Below are positions 23,850 to 30,016 of a stretch of 41,634 nt of DNA, piece after piece. The DNA is from a virus: the IMG/VR virus record IMGVR_UViG_3300008062_000001, positions 1 through 41,634 of that record. One strand, written 5' to 3'. Position numbers and translations under genes: made by a program. Numbering within the stretch: position 1 is the stretch's first letter; each line of letters begins with the position of its first letter. Below the pieces are notes generated by a model, which saw only the letters and a list, made by a program, of their open reading frames with translations, made no database searches and had not been told where the DNA came from.

Positions 23850-23878
23850 CGAAGATAATAAAACCCTCTGAGAAACAA
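23850..23878 (-). promoter_or_regulatory. Putative late promoter upstream of terminase genes
   Basis: On the minus strand, TTG (23878-23876), 18 nt, then TATCTTCG (23857-23850): a match to the Bacteroidetes promoter TTG-N17-23-TAnnTTTG/TTCG. The TTG is part of the last ATTGTTTCTC repeat unit, so a protein bound to the repeats could block or recruit RNA polymerase here. The terminase ATG is 20 nt downstream. Confidence 0.65.
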
Positions 23879-23921
23879 TAATGGAAACAATAATGGAAAC
23901 AATAGAAACAATGATTGTTTC
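23870..23921. repeat. AAACAAT direct repeats and palindrome next to the late promoter
   Basis: Four AAACAAT copies in a row (GAGAAACAAT, then ATGGAAACAAT twice, then AGAAACAAT), the last forming the 17-nt palindrome GAAACAATGATTGTTTC. Copies are spaced 11-12, 12 and 9 bp apart, close to one helical turn for the first three. Confidence 0.85.
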
Positions 23922-23958
23922 CCGCTAAATATTTGGTTACCAAGTTATTATGGACGCA

Positions 23959-23990
23959 GGGTAAACAATAAAAAAGTCTATTGTTTACCC
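23959..23990. repeat. 12-bp-stem inverted repeat in array B
   Basis: GGGTAAACAATA and TATTGTTTACCC are perfect inverted copies around an 8-nt A-rich centre. The same design with GAGAAACAATA is found at 24359-24387. Confidence 0.9.
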
Positions 23991-24123
23991 ATAAAACCTT
24001 TATACCCAAATAGTTAGGCCTCAAAAACTCAAAATGTAAACAAAAAAGAGGCCCAAACTTTCTCTGGTCCTATATTATAATAAATATATGTAATTTCTAT
24101 ATATCCTATATTCCATATTTATC

Positions 24124-24167
24124 AAATAAAAGGTTTTATAATATTATTGTTTACATTGTTTACAGGA
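24124..24167. repeat. 44-bp duplicated array core, copy B
   Basis: Identical to 1482-1525 over 44 bp: AT-rich half followed by two direct ATTGTTTAC copies. It is the longest exact shared block between the two inter-module regions. Confidence 0.95.
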
Positions 24168-24198
24168 TATTCGGGGCCCTGGGTCTCAACCACTTAAC

Positions 24199-24238
24199 CG
24201 AGAAACAATCATTGTTTACCATTGTTTCTATTGTTTCC
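24199..24238. repeat. Four-copy ATTGTTT block
   Basis: GAGAAACAAT, then ATTGTTTAC, ATTGTTTCT and ATTGTTTCC in sequence, the first two forming an inverted pair with a single C between. It closely resembles 1560-1598. Confidence 0.85.
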
Positions 24239-24323
24239 AAAAAGTCCAATCGAAAGTTTGCCTCTTTTATTGTTTACATTGTTTACACCTGGCCCTGGGC
24301 CTTGGCCTTCAATGACTTGAGTT

Positions 24324-24387
24324 GTAAACAATCATTGTTTACCATTGTTTACACGCTGGAGAAACAATAAAAAATCTATTGTTTCTC
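24324..24387. repeat. Palindrome and hairpin following the HNH gene
   Basis: GTAAACAATCATTGTTTAC (24324-24342), another ATTGTTTAC copy, then the perfect 11-bp inverted repeat GAGAAACAATA/TATTGTTTCTC (24359-24369 and 24377-24387), which touches the HNH stop codon. As RNA this last one is a strong hairpin but has no T run after it, so it is not a standard terminator. Confidence 0.85.
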
Positions 24388-24764
24388 TAAAAAGGTACCT
24401 CAGAACAACCCTTTTTGGCATTCTGCCGGTTAGTTAAGAATTGTATATTATCTAGCGAGTAGCCTTTATTATTATCAACGCGGTCAATTGTATATAATTT
24501 ACCTCTTTTACCCTTTTCAATAATATAACCAGTATCTGCACAGAATTGCCTGAACTCTTTCAGTGTAATATTAAAAGCTTTGCCTCGCGTCTTTGCATTA
24601 TTCTTAAACTGATGAAACCTGGCATAAACAGGGTCCTCTTCTCGACGTTTGCGAGCAAAATGCTTATGGCATAAACCCCCTTTTCGGGCTATCGGCACAT
24701 TTGTACAGTTATAAGCACAGCAATATTTGCCCTGTTTTTTTTTGTTTTCGCTTATATGGAACAT
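24387..24764 (-). CDS. HNH endonuclease with zinc-binding N-terminus
   Basis: A 125-aa protein. Residues 15-35 carry Cys/His pairs (YCCAYNC ... LCHKH) that probably bind zinc. The nuclease core is YTIDRVDNNKGYSLDNIQFL (91-110) followed by TNRQNAKKG, the DRxDNxxGY...N form of HNH enzymes common in phages. The first HNH histidine is replaced by Asp-Arg, as in that subfamily. It could be a free-standing homing nuclease or the HNH partner that stimulates terminase cutting in cos phages (HK97 gp74-like); it lies just before the terminase genes but in the preceding operon. The gene end abuts repeat array B. Confidence 0.85.
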   Translation of the reverse strand: MFHISENKKKQGKYCCAYNCTNVPIARKGGLCHKHFARKRREEDPVYARFHQFKNNAKTRGKAFNITLKEFRQFCADTGYIIEKGKRGKLYTIDRVDNNKGYSLDNIQFLTNRQNAKKGCSEVPF

Positions 24765-24768
24765 AAAT

Positions 24769-24981
24769 TTAGTCTATAAATCCTTTAAGGGTTAATGTAT
24801 TCGGGTCACATAGAAGTTTACCTTTATCTGTATAAACTCGGATTTTACCATTGATTAAACCCTCATGCGAATAAGTCCGACCAGTCAAACCTGTTTTAGT
24901 TTCTACTAATTGCCCGGCCTTTTTATTGCCGTTACAGAGCCTATCAATTTGCTCAATATCCCAAGAAGTTAACTCTGTCAT
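24769..24981 (-). CDS. Small hypothetical phage protein
   Basis: A 70-aa protein. It begins TELTSWDIEQIDRLCNGNKK, continues to GRTYSHEGLINGKIRVYTDK and ends CDPNTLTLKGFID: a small alpha+beta fold is likely, with the KIRVYTDKGKLLCDP stretch recurring in phage proteins of this type. Its ATG overlaps the exonuclease stop as ATGA and it ends 4 bp before the HNH start, so the three genes form one unit. Function unknown. Confidence 0.7.
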   Translation of the reverse strand: MTELTSWDIEQIDRLCNGNKKAGQLVETKTGLTGRTYSHEGLINGKIRVYTDKGKLLCDPNTLTLKGFID

Positions 24982-25559
24982 AATTCAATTTCTAAGCCAG
25001 TTACTATTCTATAAATATCTCTAGTCAATTGTACATCGTACGAGGCGTCATGTAATCGACTTTTATCAATTACAAGACCTAACTCCATTGCAACTCGTTT
25101 GAGCTTAAAAGAAGGCATCTCTCGCCTCCTAGTGAGAAGATACTGGGAAGCCAAGCTTTGTACATCTAAACCGAAGTAGAAATAACTACCCATGAATTTA
25201 TCTCCATTATGCAGAAACCACTTTGAGAAAAATCTGTCATCAAAATAGCGATTATTGAAGCCAATCAACCAAGCTTTAGACTTTGGGTCATATTTATCGA
25301 CGTATTTACTTAGGACCTTGATAAGTTTCTTATACACCTCAACCATCTCAGGATAAAGCCTTATTTCTTCTTCGGTTTTCTTACAAGTGCTGAGCGCTTC
25401 AGGCTCATAAATAGCCTTAGGATGTGGCCTGGTATAAAAGTTAAACTCTTCAACTACAACATCGTTGACCTCTACCAGGCCGGCAATCTGGTGAACAGAA
25501 TGCTTTCCAGTCTCCAGGCCAGTTGTCTCAAGGTCATAAAATACTTTAATTATATCCAT
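24978..25559 (-). CDS. DnaQ-like DEDDh 3'-5' exonuclease
   Basis: A 193-aa exonuclease of the DnaQ/RNase T superfamily, which removes nucleotides from 3' ends using two metal ions. Exo I is FYDLETTGLE (Asp9, Glu11), Exo II is FNNRYFDDRF (about residues 100-109), Exo III is LHDASYDVQLTRD, with His then Asp giving the DEDDh form. The DNA polymerase here already has its own exonuclease domain, so this enzyme probably acts in recombination, DNA repair or host DNA breakdown. It is coupled by ATGA to the next small gene. Confidence 0.88.
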   Translation of the reverse strand: MDIIKVFYDLETTGLETGKHSVHQIAGLVEVNDVVVEEFNFYTRPHPKAIYEPEALSTCKKTEEEIRLYPEMVEVYKKLIKVLSKYVDKYDPKSKAWLIGFNNRYFDDRFFSKWFLHNGDKFMGSYFYFGLDVQSLASQYLLTRRREMPSFKLKRVAMELGLVIDKSRLHDASYDVQLTRDIYRIVTGLEIEL

Positions 25560-25563
25560 AGCT

Positions 25564-25740
25564 TTAAAATATACTCCAGTAGTCGGCCATGAAAGCCATT
25601 ATCTTCTTAGCCTTGATTTTACGCTTATTCTTTTTAGTGTACTCTTCAAGAGCTGTATAAATGACTTTAGCTTCTTCGGTAGTCATTATTACGATTGTTT
25701 CAATGGGCTTCTTTGGTGAACCCTGGTCAAAGAATCTCAT
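25564..25740 (-). CDS. Small basic hypothetical protein, 58 aa
   Basis: A 58-aa frame (MRFFDQGSPKKPIETIVIMT ...) whose ATG overlaps the upstream stop as ATGA (TGA at 25742-25740) and which ends 5 bp before the exonuclease gene. The second half is a strongly basic helix (EEYTKKNKRKIKAKKIMAFM) ending in DYWSIF. Helical Lys-rich peptides like this can bind nucleic acid, but I do not recognise the family. Confidence 0.65.
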   Translation of the reverse strand: MRFFDQGSPKKPIETIVIMTTEEAKVIYTALEEYTKKNKRKIKAKKIMAFMADYWSIF

Positions 25741-25997
25741 CAGTTATCAAATTTTTCAAGTTCACTTACTCTACCGCGCAATGCTCTGAAAGCATAATCA
25801 AACAGCCTTTTAGAACCGGCTTTTACCTTTATTCCTTGCAGCTTTGTCCATGTCTTTCTACTAGTTGGGAAACCCATTTGGCTTTTCTCTTCAATCAATA
25901 CTGGGTAATTATCGATAAAATGGTTAATGCAAGCTGCTTTGACATTAATATCTTCTGTGCCTTTTCTAAGGTGTTCTATAAACGTTTTCTTATCCAT
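25740..25997 (-). CDS. Hypothetical protein
   Basis: An 85-aa protein starting at ATG 25997 (MDKKTFIEHLRKGTEDINVK); a longer frame uses TTG and runs further into the preceding gene. It is mixed alpha/beta, with a basic centre (FPTSRKTWTKLQGIKVKAGSKR) and RALRGRVSELEKF at the end. It overlaps the membrane protein gene by 22 bp and couples to the 58-aa gene by ATGA. Function unknown. Confidence 0.6.
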   Translation of the reverse strand: MDKKTFIEHLRKGTEDINVKAACINHFIDNYPVLIEEKSQMGFPTSRKTWTKLQGIKVKAGSKRLFDYAFRALRGRVSELEKFDN

Positions 25998-26257
25998 TTG
26001 TATAATTCTATTGGCCAAGTGAGAAATAGCTTAAAAGTATCATGCTTTTTCTGTATATCACGGCCTTGTTCAACAAGAGGTTCTTTCTCGAAATCATCAT
26101 TGAAATCTTTGCTAAATTTTATAGCCTCTTCGGGTATATTCGCGCCCTTAATGAACGCGAATATAAACACCACAAAGACTAACCATAAAGGAATAGCAAT
26201 AAAATACCAATGCTTAAGCATCCACGCTTTATCTGCTGCCCAGTTTATTTCTTCCAT
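25976..26257 (-). CDS. Single-pass membrane protein, hypothetical
   Basis: A 93-aa protein with one clear transmembrane helix at about residues 16-37 (WYFIAIPLWLVFVVFIFAFI). A charged, largely helical C-terminal part follows (KFSKDFNDDFEKEPLVEQGR) and it ends IELYKWIRKRL. Early-module membrane proteins of phages often alter the host envelope or act in superinfection exclusion; that is only an inference here. It starts 2 bp after the end of the gene at 26260. Confidence 0.65.
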   Translation of the reverse strand: MEEINWAADKAWMLKHWYFIAIPLWLVFVVFIFAFIKGANIPEEAIKFSKDFNDDFEKEPLVEQGRDIQKKHDTFKLFLTWPIELYKWIRKRL

Positions 26258-26259
26258 GA

Positions 26260-26676
26260 CTATTCAGGTTTTGAAGTTGTCATTTGAATAGGTTGCAAAG
26301 GAGCTCCAAAAGTGGCTGTTGTAAACCAGATTTTTTTATCCTTTTTAAGCTTATGTAACTCAATGCTTGTAAGATTCACGGCGAAAGTTGCATTACCATC
26401 TTCTGACCAGTTGAGTACATCTGAGGTCAAATTCTTGTGGTCTACTGGAAACTTAGGCTTAATAACATTAACCTTGATAGGCTGAACAGGACCTTTAAAA
26501 GTCAACCTAGTAATAAACAAGGTTTGATTCTTTTGAATCTCCTTAAGCTCTTCCTCCGTTAACTCAAAGCATGATGTTATCATACCCGTATTTTGAGCAT
26601 GCGCTGGAAGTGATTCATACTCTTTTTGGTCCTTTGCAAAAACGATGTTTTGTTCTTTAAATTCTACTGCTTTCAT
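26260..26676 (-). CDS. Hypothetical protein with internal duplication
   Basis: A 138-aa protein made of two similar halves. Half one has LTEEELKEIQKNQTLFITRL then TFKGPVQPIKVNVIKPKF; half two has LTSIELHKLKKDKKIWFTTA then TFGAPLQPIQMTTSKPE. The shared pattern (xLTxxEL-helix, aromatic strand, TFxxPxQPI) is also seen as a single copy in other phage proteins whose members begin with VEFKEQN-like N-termini, as here (KAVEFKEQNIVFAKDQKEYE). It lies between a repeat protein and a membrane protein. Function unknown. Confidence 0.65.
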   Translation of the reverse strand: MKAVEFKEQNIVFAKDQKEYESLPAHAQNTGMITSCFELTEEELKEIQKNQTLFITRLTFKGPVQPIKVNVIKPKFPVDHKNLTSDVLNWSEDGNATFAVNLTSIELHKLKKDKKIWFTTATFGAPLQPIQMTTSKPE

Positions 26677-26678
26677 AA

Positions 26679-27098
26679 TTACTTTTTATTTAAAAGTGAT
26701 AAACTAATGGCTAATTCAATATAAAGGCTATATTCTTTAATTTGTGTTTCGGTATAATTTTCAATTTTACCTACTCTTTCAAAATTGGTTTTCCAGTATT
26801 CAAAAGTATATTCCATACAACCAATTTTCAAATAACCTTTTTTACATTCATTCAAAAAATGTCGAGAGCCTTGAATTTGCAAAGGTGATACTTCCCAAGC
26901 ATTGCCGTAAACCCAAGCATTGCCGTAAACCTCAGCATCGCCGTAAACCCAAGCATTGCCTAAATTTTCTTCTTTTTCTATCCAGCCTCCAAGTTCACCA
27001 GCTTTACCGTACTTGCATGCTGCTTTTAATTTGATTTGAAAAAGTTTAATTCCAAAAATGTTGACTTTCGAAGTCCCTGTTAACTCAAAATGTTTCAT
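26679..27098 (-). CDS. Hexapeptide-repeat (left-handed beta-helix) phage protein
   Basis: A 139-aa protein. Residues 38-70 are LGGWIEKEENLGNAWVYGDA and then hexapeptide units GNAWVY, GDAEVY, GNAWVY, GNAWEV, which should stack as a short left-handed beta-helix. The repeat DNA is 18 bp and nearly identical, so copy number can change by slippage. The C-terminal part (GCMEYTFEYWKTNFERVGKI ... QIKEYSLYIELAISLSLL) is helical. Similar proteins are common in phages and have no known role. The start is preceded by a hairpin that may end the upstream transcript. Confidence 0.75.
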   Translation of the reverse strand: MKHFELTGTSKVNIFGIKLFQIKLKAACKYGKAGELGGWIEKEENLGNAWVYGDAEVYGNAWVYGNAWEVSPLQIQGSRHFLNECKKGYLKIGCMEYTFEYWKTNFERVGKIENYTETQIKEYSLYIELAISLSLLNKK

Positions 27099-27126
27099 AA
27101 TATTGTAGCTTTTGATTTATACCTAT

Positions 27127-27154
27127 GAAACCTCGCACCATTTACGATGCGAGG
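27127..27154 (-). terminator. Hairpin, possible terminator
   Basis: CCTCGCA and TGCGAGG are a perfect 7-bp GC-rich stem with a 10-nt loop, followed by TTTC on the minus strand. It lies between the 54-aa gene and the repeat protein gene. The T run is short, so termination is likely weak. Confidence 0.55.
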
Positions 27155-27183
27155 CAATCAATCACAATTAAGATTTAGCGTAG

Positions 27184-27348
27184 CTAATAATCATCAAAGT
27201 GCAAATAGTATTTAATAGCTTTACCTTTACGCTTTGATACAGGCTTAACTGGATTATTGTGACAATAAGCCACCAGTCTTATGACGGTCGGAAGTTTGAC
27301 CATGGTCCAATAAAGAAAGCCTATAATTGAGCTATAAAGTACTATCAT
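27184..27348 (-). CDS. Small hypothetical protein, 54 aa
   Basis: A 54-aa frame with a hydrophobic N-terminus (MIVLYSSIIGFLYWTMVKLP) and a basic C-terminal part (NNPVKPVSKRKGKAIKYYLH). It overlaps the preceding 58-aa gene by 17 bp and ends before the hairpin at 27127-27154. A shorter form could start at the internal Met at about 27303. If the first start is used the N-terminus could insert into the membrane. No family recognised. Confidence 0.5.
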   Translation of the reverse strand: MIVLYSSIIGFLYWTMVKLPTVIRLVAYCHNNPVKPVSKRKGKAIKYYLHFDDY

Positions 27349-27508
27349 CTTCTATAATTTTTTCAATCATCGTATTTGGTATTGTAGGGTGCGGAACCAA
27401 AATTGTCCGCTTACCCTGCATCGATTTTTCGTGTTTTTTCTTCGTAGCAAAAGCTATTTGCTGCAAAGTTTTCTCTCGCTTCTTACGAGTATATTTCTTG
27501 TAACTCAT
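27332..27508 (-). CDS. Small basic hypothetical protein, 58 aa
   Basis: A 58-aa frame that starts MSYKKYTRKKREKTLQQIAF, with 15 Lys/Arg in the first 33 residues, then ILVPHPTIPNTMIEKIIEDD. It lies right after a promoter-like box (TATCTTTA at 27523-27516), only 7 nt upstream of the ATG, so its transcript may be leaderless or nearly so, or begin further up. The basic first half could bind nucleic acid. No family recognised. Confidence 0.6.
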   Translation of the reverse strand: MSYKKYTRKKREKTLQQIAFATKKKHEKSMQGKRTILVPHPTIPNTMIEKIIEDDSTL

Positions 27509-27515
27509 AACCGTA

Positions 27516-27523
27516 TAAAGATA
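27516..27523 (-). promoter_or_regulatory. Promoter-like box, copy 4 (short form)
   Basis: TATCTTTA within TTATCTTTATACGG, the same -7 octamer as the three longer elements (1243, 29351, 32101). Only the octamer and its close flank are shared. It is in the gap after the UvrD-type helicase gene. Confidence 0.4.
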
Positions 27524-27550
27524 ATTATTTAGTTTAAACTAAGAAATTTT

Positions 27551-29032
27551 TTAAGCTTCAAAATCGGTAATAAAGCCTAAATAGTGTTTAGCTCTTGTGT
27601 AAGCCACATAAACCAGGTTATCCTCTTGCTCTGCCATCCACTCAACTTGCATAGCTCTTGAGTTATAAAGTTTGTCTGGGCAAGCTATAAACACTCTATC
27701 AGCTTCTAGGCCTTTAGACTTGTGAATAGTTGATAAACAGATTCCAGCGCGATTGCCTTCGCTAAATATCGATTCAATGCGCTTAATCAATTGGCGTACC
27801 TGTGTCAAACCTTCAGACAATACATTTAAAGCTGCGACCTTATCCTCATAATACGCGTATTGGTTATTGTGCTTAGCTTCAGCTATTGAACAAGATTGAG
27901 ACTTAGCAACCTTTTGAGCTATCTTATTAAGCTCGCGGTCGAATATACGCATAGCCTCTTGAATGTTGGTCCTATTAGTTCTTTTAAGCATGTTCACCAA
28001 GTTCGCGCCAATATCACGGCCTTTAATATAGGCTTTAGTTCCATTAGCGATATACTTCATACAAAGACTAGTCAAAGGAGCAGTAACACGACAAAGAATC
28101 ATATCCCCGTCTTGCACATCTTTAATAGAAGCCGCTTGATTTACTTCACCTGTTGGAGCATTATCTCTAGCTTCAATTTGAGGTACTATAGACTGCGCTT
28201 GTTTGATAATATGAGAGTTACAACGGTAACAAACAGACAAAGGCAGAGTAGTCGTTTTAGGCAACGTTTTAAGCAGATTGAAGCTTTTAACATCAGCACC
28301 CGCAAATCCATAGATAGCTTGTTTAGGGTCACCTACTGCAATAAAACGACCAGTCTTAGGCTTAACGCACTTCAAGAACATTTTTCTTTGAGCAGTATTC
28401 AAGTCTTGGCACTCATCAATAAAAACCCAATCATATTCCTGCATGCGGATATTCTTGATATTTGGGAAGTAAATCATATCAGTGAAATCAATCTTGGTGG
28501 TGTCATTCTTACCATATTTGATAACCTTGTTTACAATCTCGAGCTCATTATCTTGGATAAAAAGGTTATGCTTATAAGCTAAGTCTTGAGCCTCTTCGTA
28601 AGTAGTGCAAAGGTTAACACGAATCAAATCAGTAAGCTTGAGAATGTTGGCTTTATACTCGCTAAATTCTTCTGCATCTAATTCACGATTAGGAGAGAAA
28701 TGGCTGAACTTAAAACCTTGGTTTATGAAAGAGCGATACTTGTCTGCTTGGATTGAACAGCTAAAGCTTCTCATAACGCTAGCTGCACCTAGGCTGTGCA
28801 AAGTACGAATTTCAACATTTTGCTTGTTGCCTACCTTAATTTTCAACTCTTCTACAATAGCCTTATTAAAGGCAAGAAATAAAACTGACTTATCTGCAGG
28901 AATCAAATTGAGGGCCTCTACAATTGTAGTTGACTTACCACTGCCTGCAACAGCCTCAACAACTGCATTGCCTTCACCATTATCTATAAAGTCATAAATC
29001 GCTTGTTGGTATTTTGATGGAGTAAATTTCAT
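27551..29032 (-). CDS. UvrD/Rep-like superfamily 1 helicase
   Basis: A 493-aa 3'-5' DNA helicase of the UvrD/Rep/Dda kind. Motif Q/I: FTPSKYQQAIYDF and Walker A AVAGSGKST (residues 27-35). Motif II: WVFIDECQDLN. Motif III: AVGDPKQAIYGFAGAD. Motif IV: LSVCYRCN. Motif V/VI: ICLSTIHKSKGLEADRVFIA and LVYVAYTRAKHYLGFI. It may act in replication restart or recombination. Length is shorter than UvrD (about 720 aa), as in other phage helicases that lack large accessory domains. The start ATG is 44 bp downstream of the preceding stop and follows a GGGCC hairpin. Confidence 0.92.
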   Translation of the reverse strand: MKFTPSKYQQAIYDFIDNGEGNAVVEAVAGSGKSTTIVEALNLIPADKSVLFLAFNKAIVEELKIKVGNKQNVEIRTLHSLGAASVMRSFSCSIQADKYRSFINQGFKFSHFSPNRELDAEEFSEYKANILKLTDLIRVNLCTTYEEAQDLAYKHNLFIQDNELEIVNKVIKYGKNDTTKIDFTDMIYFPNIKNIRMQEYDWVFIDECQDLNTAQRKMFLKCVKPKTGRFIAVGDPKQAIYGFAGADVKSFNLLKTLPKTTTLPLSVCYRCNSHIIKQAQSIVPQIEARDNAPTGEVNQAASIKDVQDGDMILCRVTAPLTSLCMKYIANGTKAYIKGRDIGANLVNMLKRTNRTNIQEAMRIFDRELNKIAQKVAKSQSCSIAEAKHNNQYAYYEDKVAALNVLSEGLTQVRQLIKRIESIFSEGNRAGICLSTIHKSKGLEADRVFIACPDKLYNSRAMQVEWMAEQEDNLVYVAYTRAKHYLGFITDFEA

Positions 29033-29047
29033 GTTTGTTGTTATTTG

Positions 29048-29063
29048 TGGGCCAAAAGGCCCA
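29048..29063 (-). other. GC-rich hairpin in helicase leader
   Basis: TGGGCC-TTTT-GGCCCA, a perfect 6-bp stem located 15-30 nt before the helicase ATG, without a T run. It may set translation or mRNA stability of the helicase. Confidence 0.5.
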
Positions 29064-29076
29064 TTATTATATACTG

Positions 29077-29337
29077 CTATAGGTCTCTAAGGCTGCTTAA
29101 ATTAAATAAAGTCTCAATACGTATAACCAGATTTAGATAGCGCTTAAAACCTTTTGTTTCTGCACCGGTCCTATTACAATATACTTCATGTGTATCAAGA
29201 TTAACGCTTAGGCATTCTTTAATAGAAGACTCGAGCTTATTAACTTGTATTACACGGTCAAAAATTACCCAAGAGCCTTGTCCTTTATCTAATCTATAAG
29301 TTGTGTTTCCTTTTTTAATTTCTAATGAAGTAGCCAT
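29077..29337 (-). CDS. Hypothetical protein
   Basis: An 86-aa protein beginning MATSLEIKKGNTTYRLDKGQ (ATG at 29337; three more codons exist upstream but start with TTG). It then has SWVIFDRVIQVNKLESSIKE and a C-terminal helix (FKRYLNLVIRIETLFNLSSL). The repeated promoter element lies 14 nt before the start. It may be co-transcribed with the helicase. No family recognised. Confidence 0.6.
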   Translation of the reverse strand: MATSLEIKKGNTTYRLDKGQGSWVIFDRVIQVNKLESSIKECLSVNLDTHEVYCNRTGAETKGFKRYLNLVIRIETLFNLSSLRDL

Positions 29338-29350
29338 AATTTCCAATTTT

Positions 29351-29379
29351 TTTGTTTTGATTACGATGTAAAGATAGCT
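29351..29379 (-). promoter_or_regulatory. Repeated early promoter element, copy 2
   Basis: 29 bp identical to the copy at 32101. On the minus strand TATCTTTA (29376-29369) is preceded, at 16 nt, by TTG in TTTTTTG. The distance to the ATG at 29337 is 31 nt. Confidence 0.6.
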
Positions 29380-29420
29380 AAACTTTTGATACCAAAAAAT
29401 ATTTCTGAGAAAAAATAAAG

Positions 29421-29472
29421 AAAAAATTTAGGCTAATATCATAAGTTATTAATACTTAATCTATTAGCCTAA
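29421..29472 (-). terminator. Rho-independent terminator
   Basis: TTAGGCTAATA and TATTAGCCTAA form a perfect 11-bp stem. The 23-nt loop has an inner pair TAAGT/ACTTA. Six T residues follow on the minus strand. It ends the transcript of the thyA-dut-hypothetical group, 22 bp after the stop at 29494. Confidence 0.85.
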
Positions 29473-29493
29473 TAAATACACATCGATAAAAAG

Positions 29494-30015
29494 TTACTCT
29501 TCTAAACCTTGCAACTTGTAAAAATTATAATCAGCATTATAATGCTCTTTTGTGAGTTGTAGCCTAGCAATAAAATAATAACTCCAACCTACTTTTAAAT
29601 GGAGTCCTTTTGCGATAAATTGTTGAAGCTTTGAAAAATAATACTGCTTGGTGCAAAAATCGGTCCAGATGTCAAGTGCACTAGCTACTATATTAAGACA
29701 TACTTTTTCATCAACAATACTAAAGCCAATAGTCTGCTCTTCATTTAGCCAAATTAAGTCTGACTTTTGATGTAGCCTTTTTATAATGTCCTTTAATTGC
29801 TTTGCTGAAATAATAGCTTTAGAGGCTTCCTTTTTCCAATTAAACCAATCAACATTTATATCAGTCTCAACTGTGTTTTGTATGTAAAAACCGATATTAA
29901 ATAGCTCTTTAGTTTCTGTTTCGTATTCCAGGCCTTGCCTGTTAACTGCATCGAATAACATGACAAAAGCGTTTTGAGCATTATAGAAATTCGATTGTGG
30001 AAATATAGTAGCCAT
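29494..30015 (-). CDS. Hypothetical protein
   Basis: A 173-aa protein starting at ATG 30015, one base after the dUTPase stop; a longer frame uses GTG and overlaps dUTPase. It is mostly helical with many aromatic residues (YNAQNAFVMLFDAVNRQGLE; IDVNWFNWKKEASKAIISAK in slightly different order; SYYFIARLQLTKEHYNADYN). There are no signal, membrane or catalytic motifs. As the last gene of the nucleotide-metabolism unit it may be linked to dNTP supply or be a separate unknown function. Confidence 0.6.
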   Translation of the reverse strand: MATIFPQSNFYNAQNAFVMLFDAVNRQGLEYETETKELFNIGFYIQNTVETDINVDWFNWKKEASKAIISAKQLKDIIKRLHQKSDLIWLNEEQTIGFSIVDEKVCLNIVASALDIWTDFCTKQYYFSKLQQFIAKGLHLKVGWSYYFIARLQLTKEHYNADYNFYKLQGLEE

Positions 30016-30016
30016 T

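Larger units (their letters stand above)
23831..24386. promoter_or_regulatory. Intergenic region B: ATTGTTT repeat array, AT-rich core and late promoter
   Basis: A region of over 550 bp with no believable gene; the ORF that spans it is a translation of repeats. It holds about 20 copies of ATTGTTT or AAACAAT in direct and inverted order. These include the palindrome GAAACAAT-G-ATTGTTTC (23905-23921), a 12-bp-stem hairpin (23959-23990), the 44-bp core (24124-24167), the block 24199-24238, the direct pair near 24269-24286, the palindrome 24324-24342 and an 11-bp-stem hairpin (24359-24387). An AT-rich tract at about 24070-24147 could melt easily. It may be an operator/promoter region, a replication origin or a packaging site. 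Confidence 0.75.

Noticed and set aside
23842-24024. 60-aa ORF in the repeat array, and the N-terminal extension of TerS
   Set aside because: Both are translations of the ATTGTTT repeats (Cys/Phe/Tyr or Phe/Leu strings); no coding signature. TerS starts at 23830.
24359-24387. Classical terminator after the HNH gene
   Set aside because: The stem is strong, but no T run follows it on the minus strand; it is treated as part of the repeat array.
27896-28582. Plus-strand ORF of 228 aa within the helicase gene
   Set aside because: The minus strand carries all helicase motifs here; the antisense frame has no recognisable domain.
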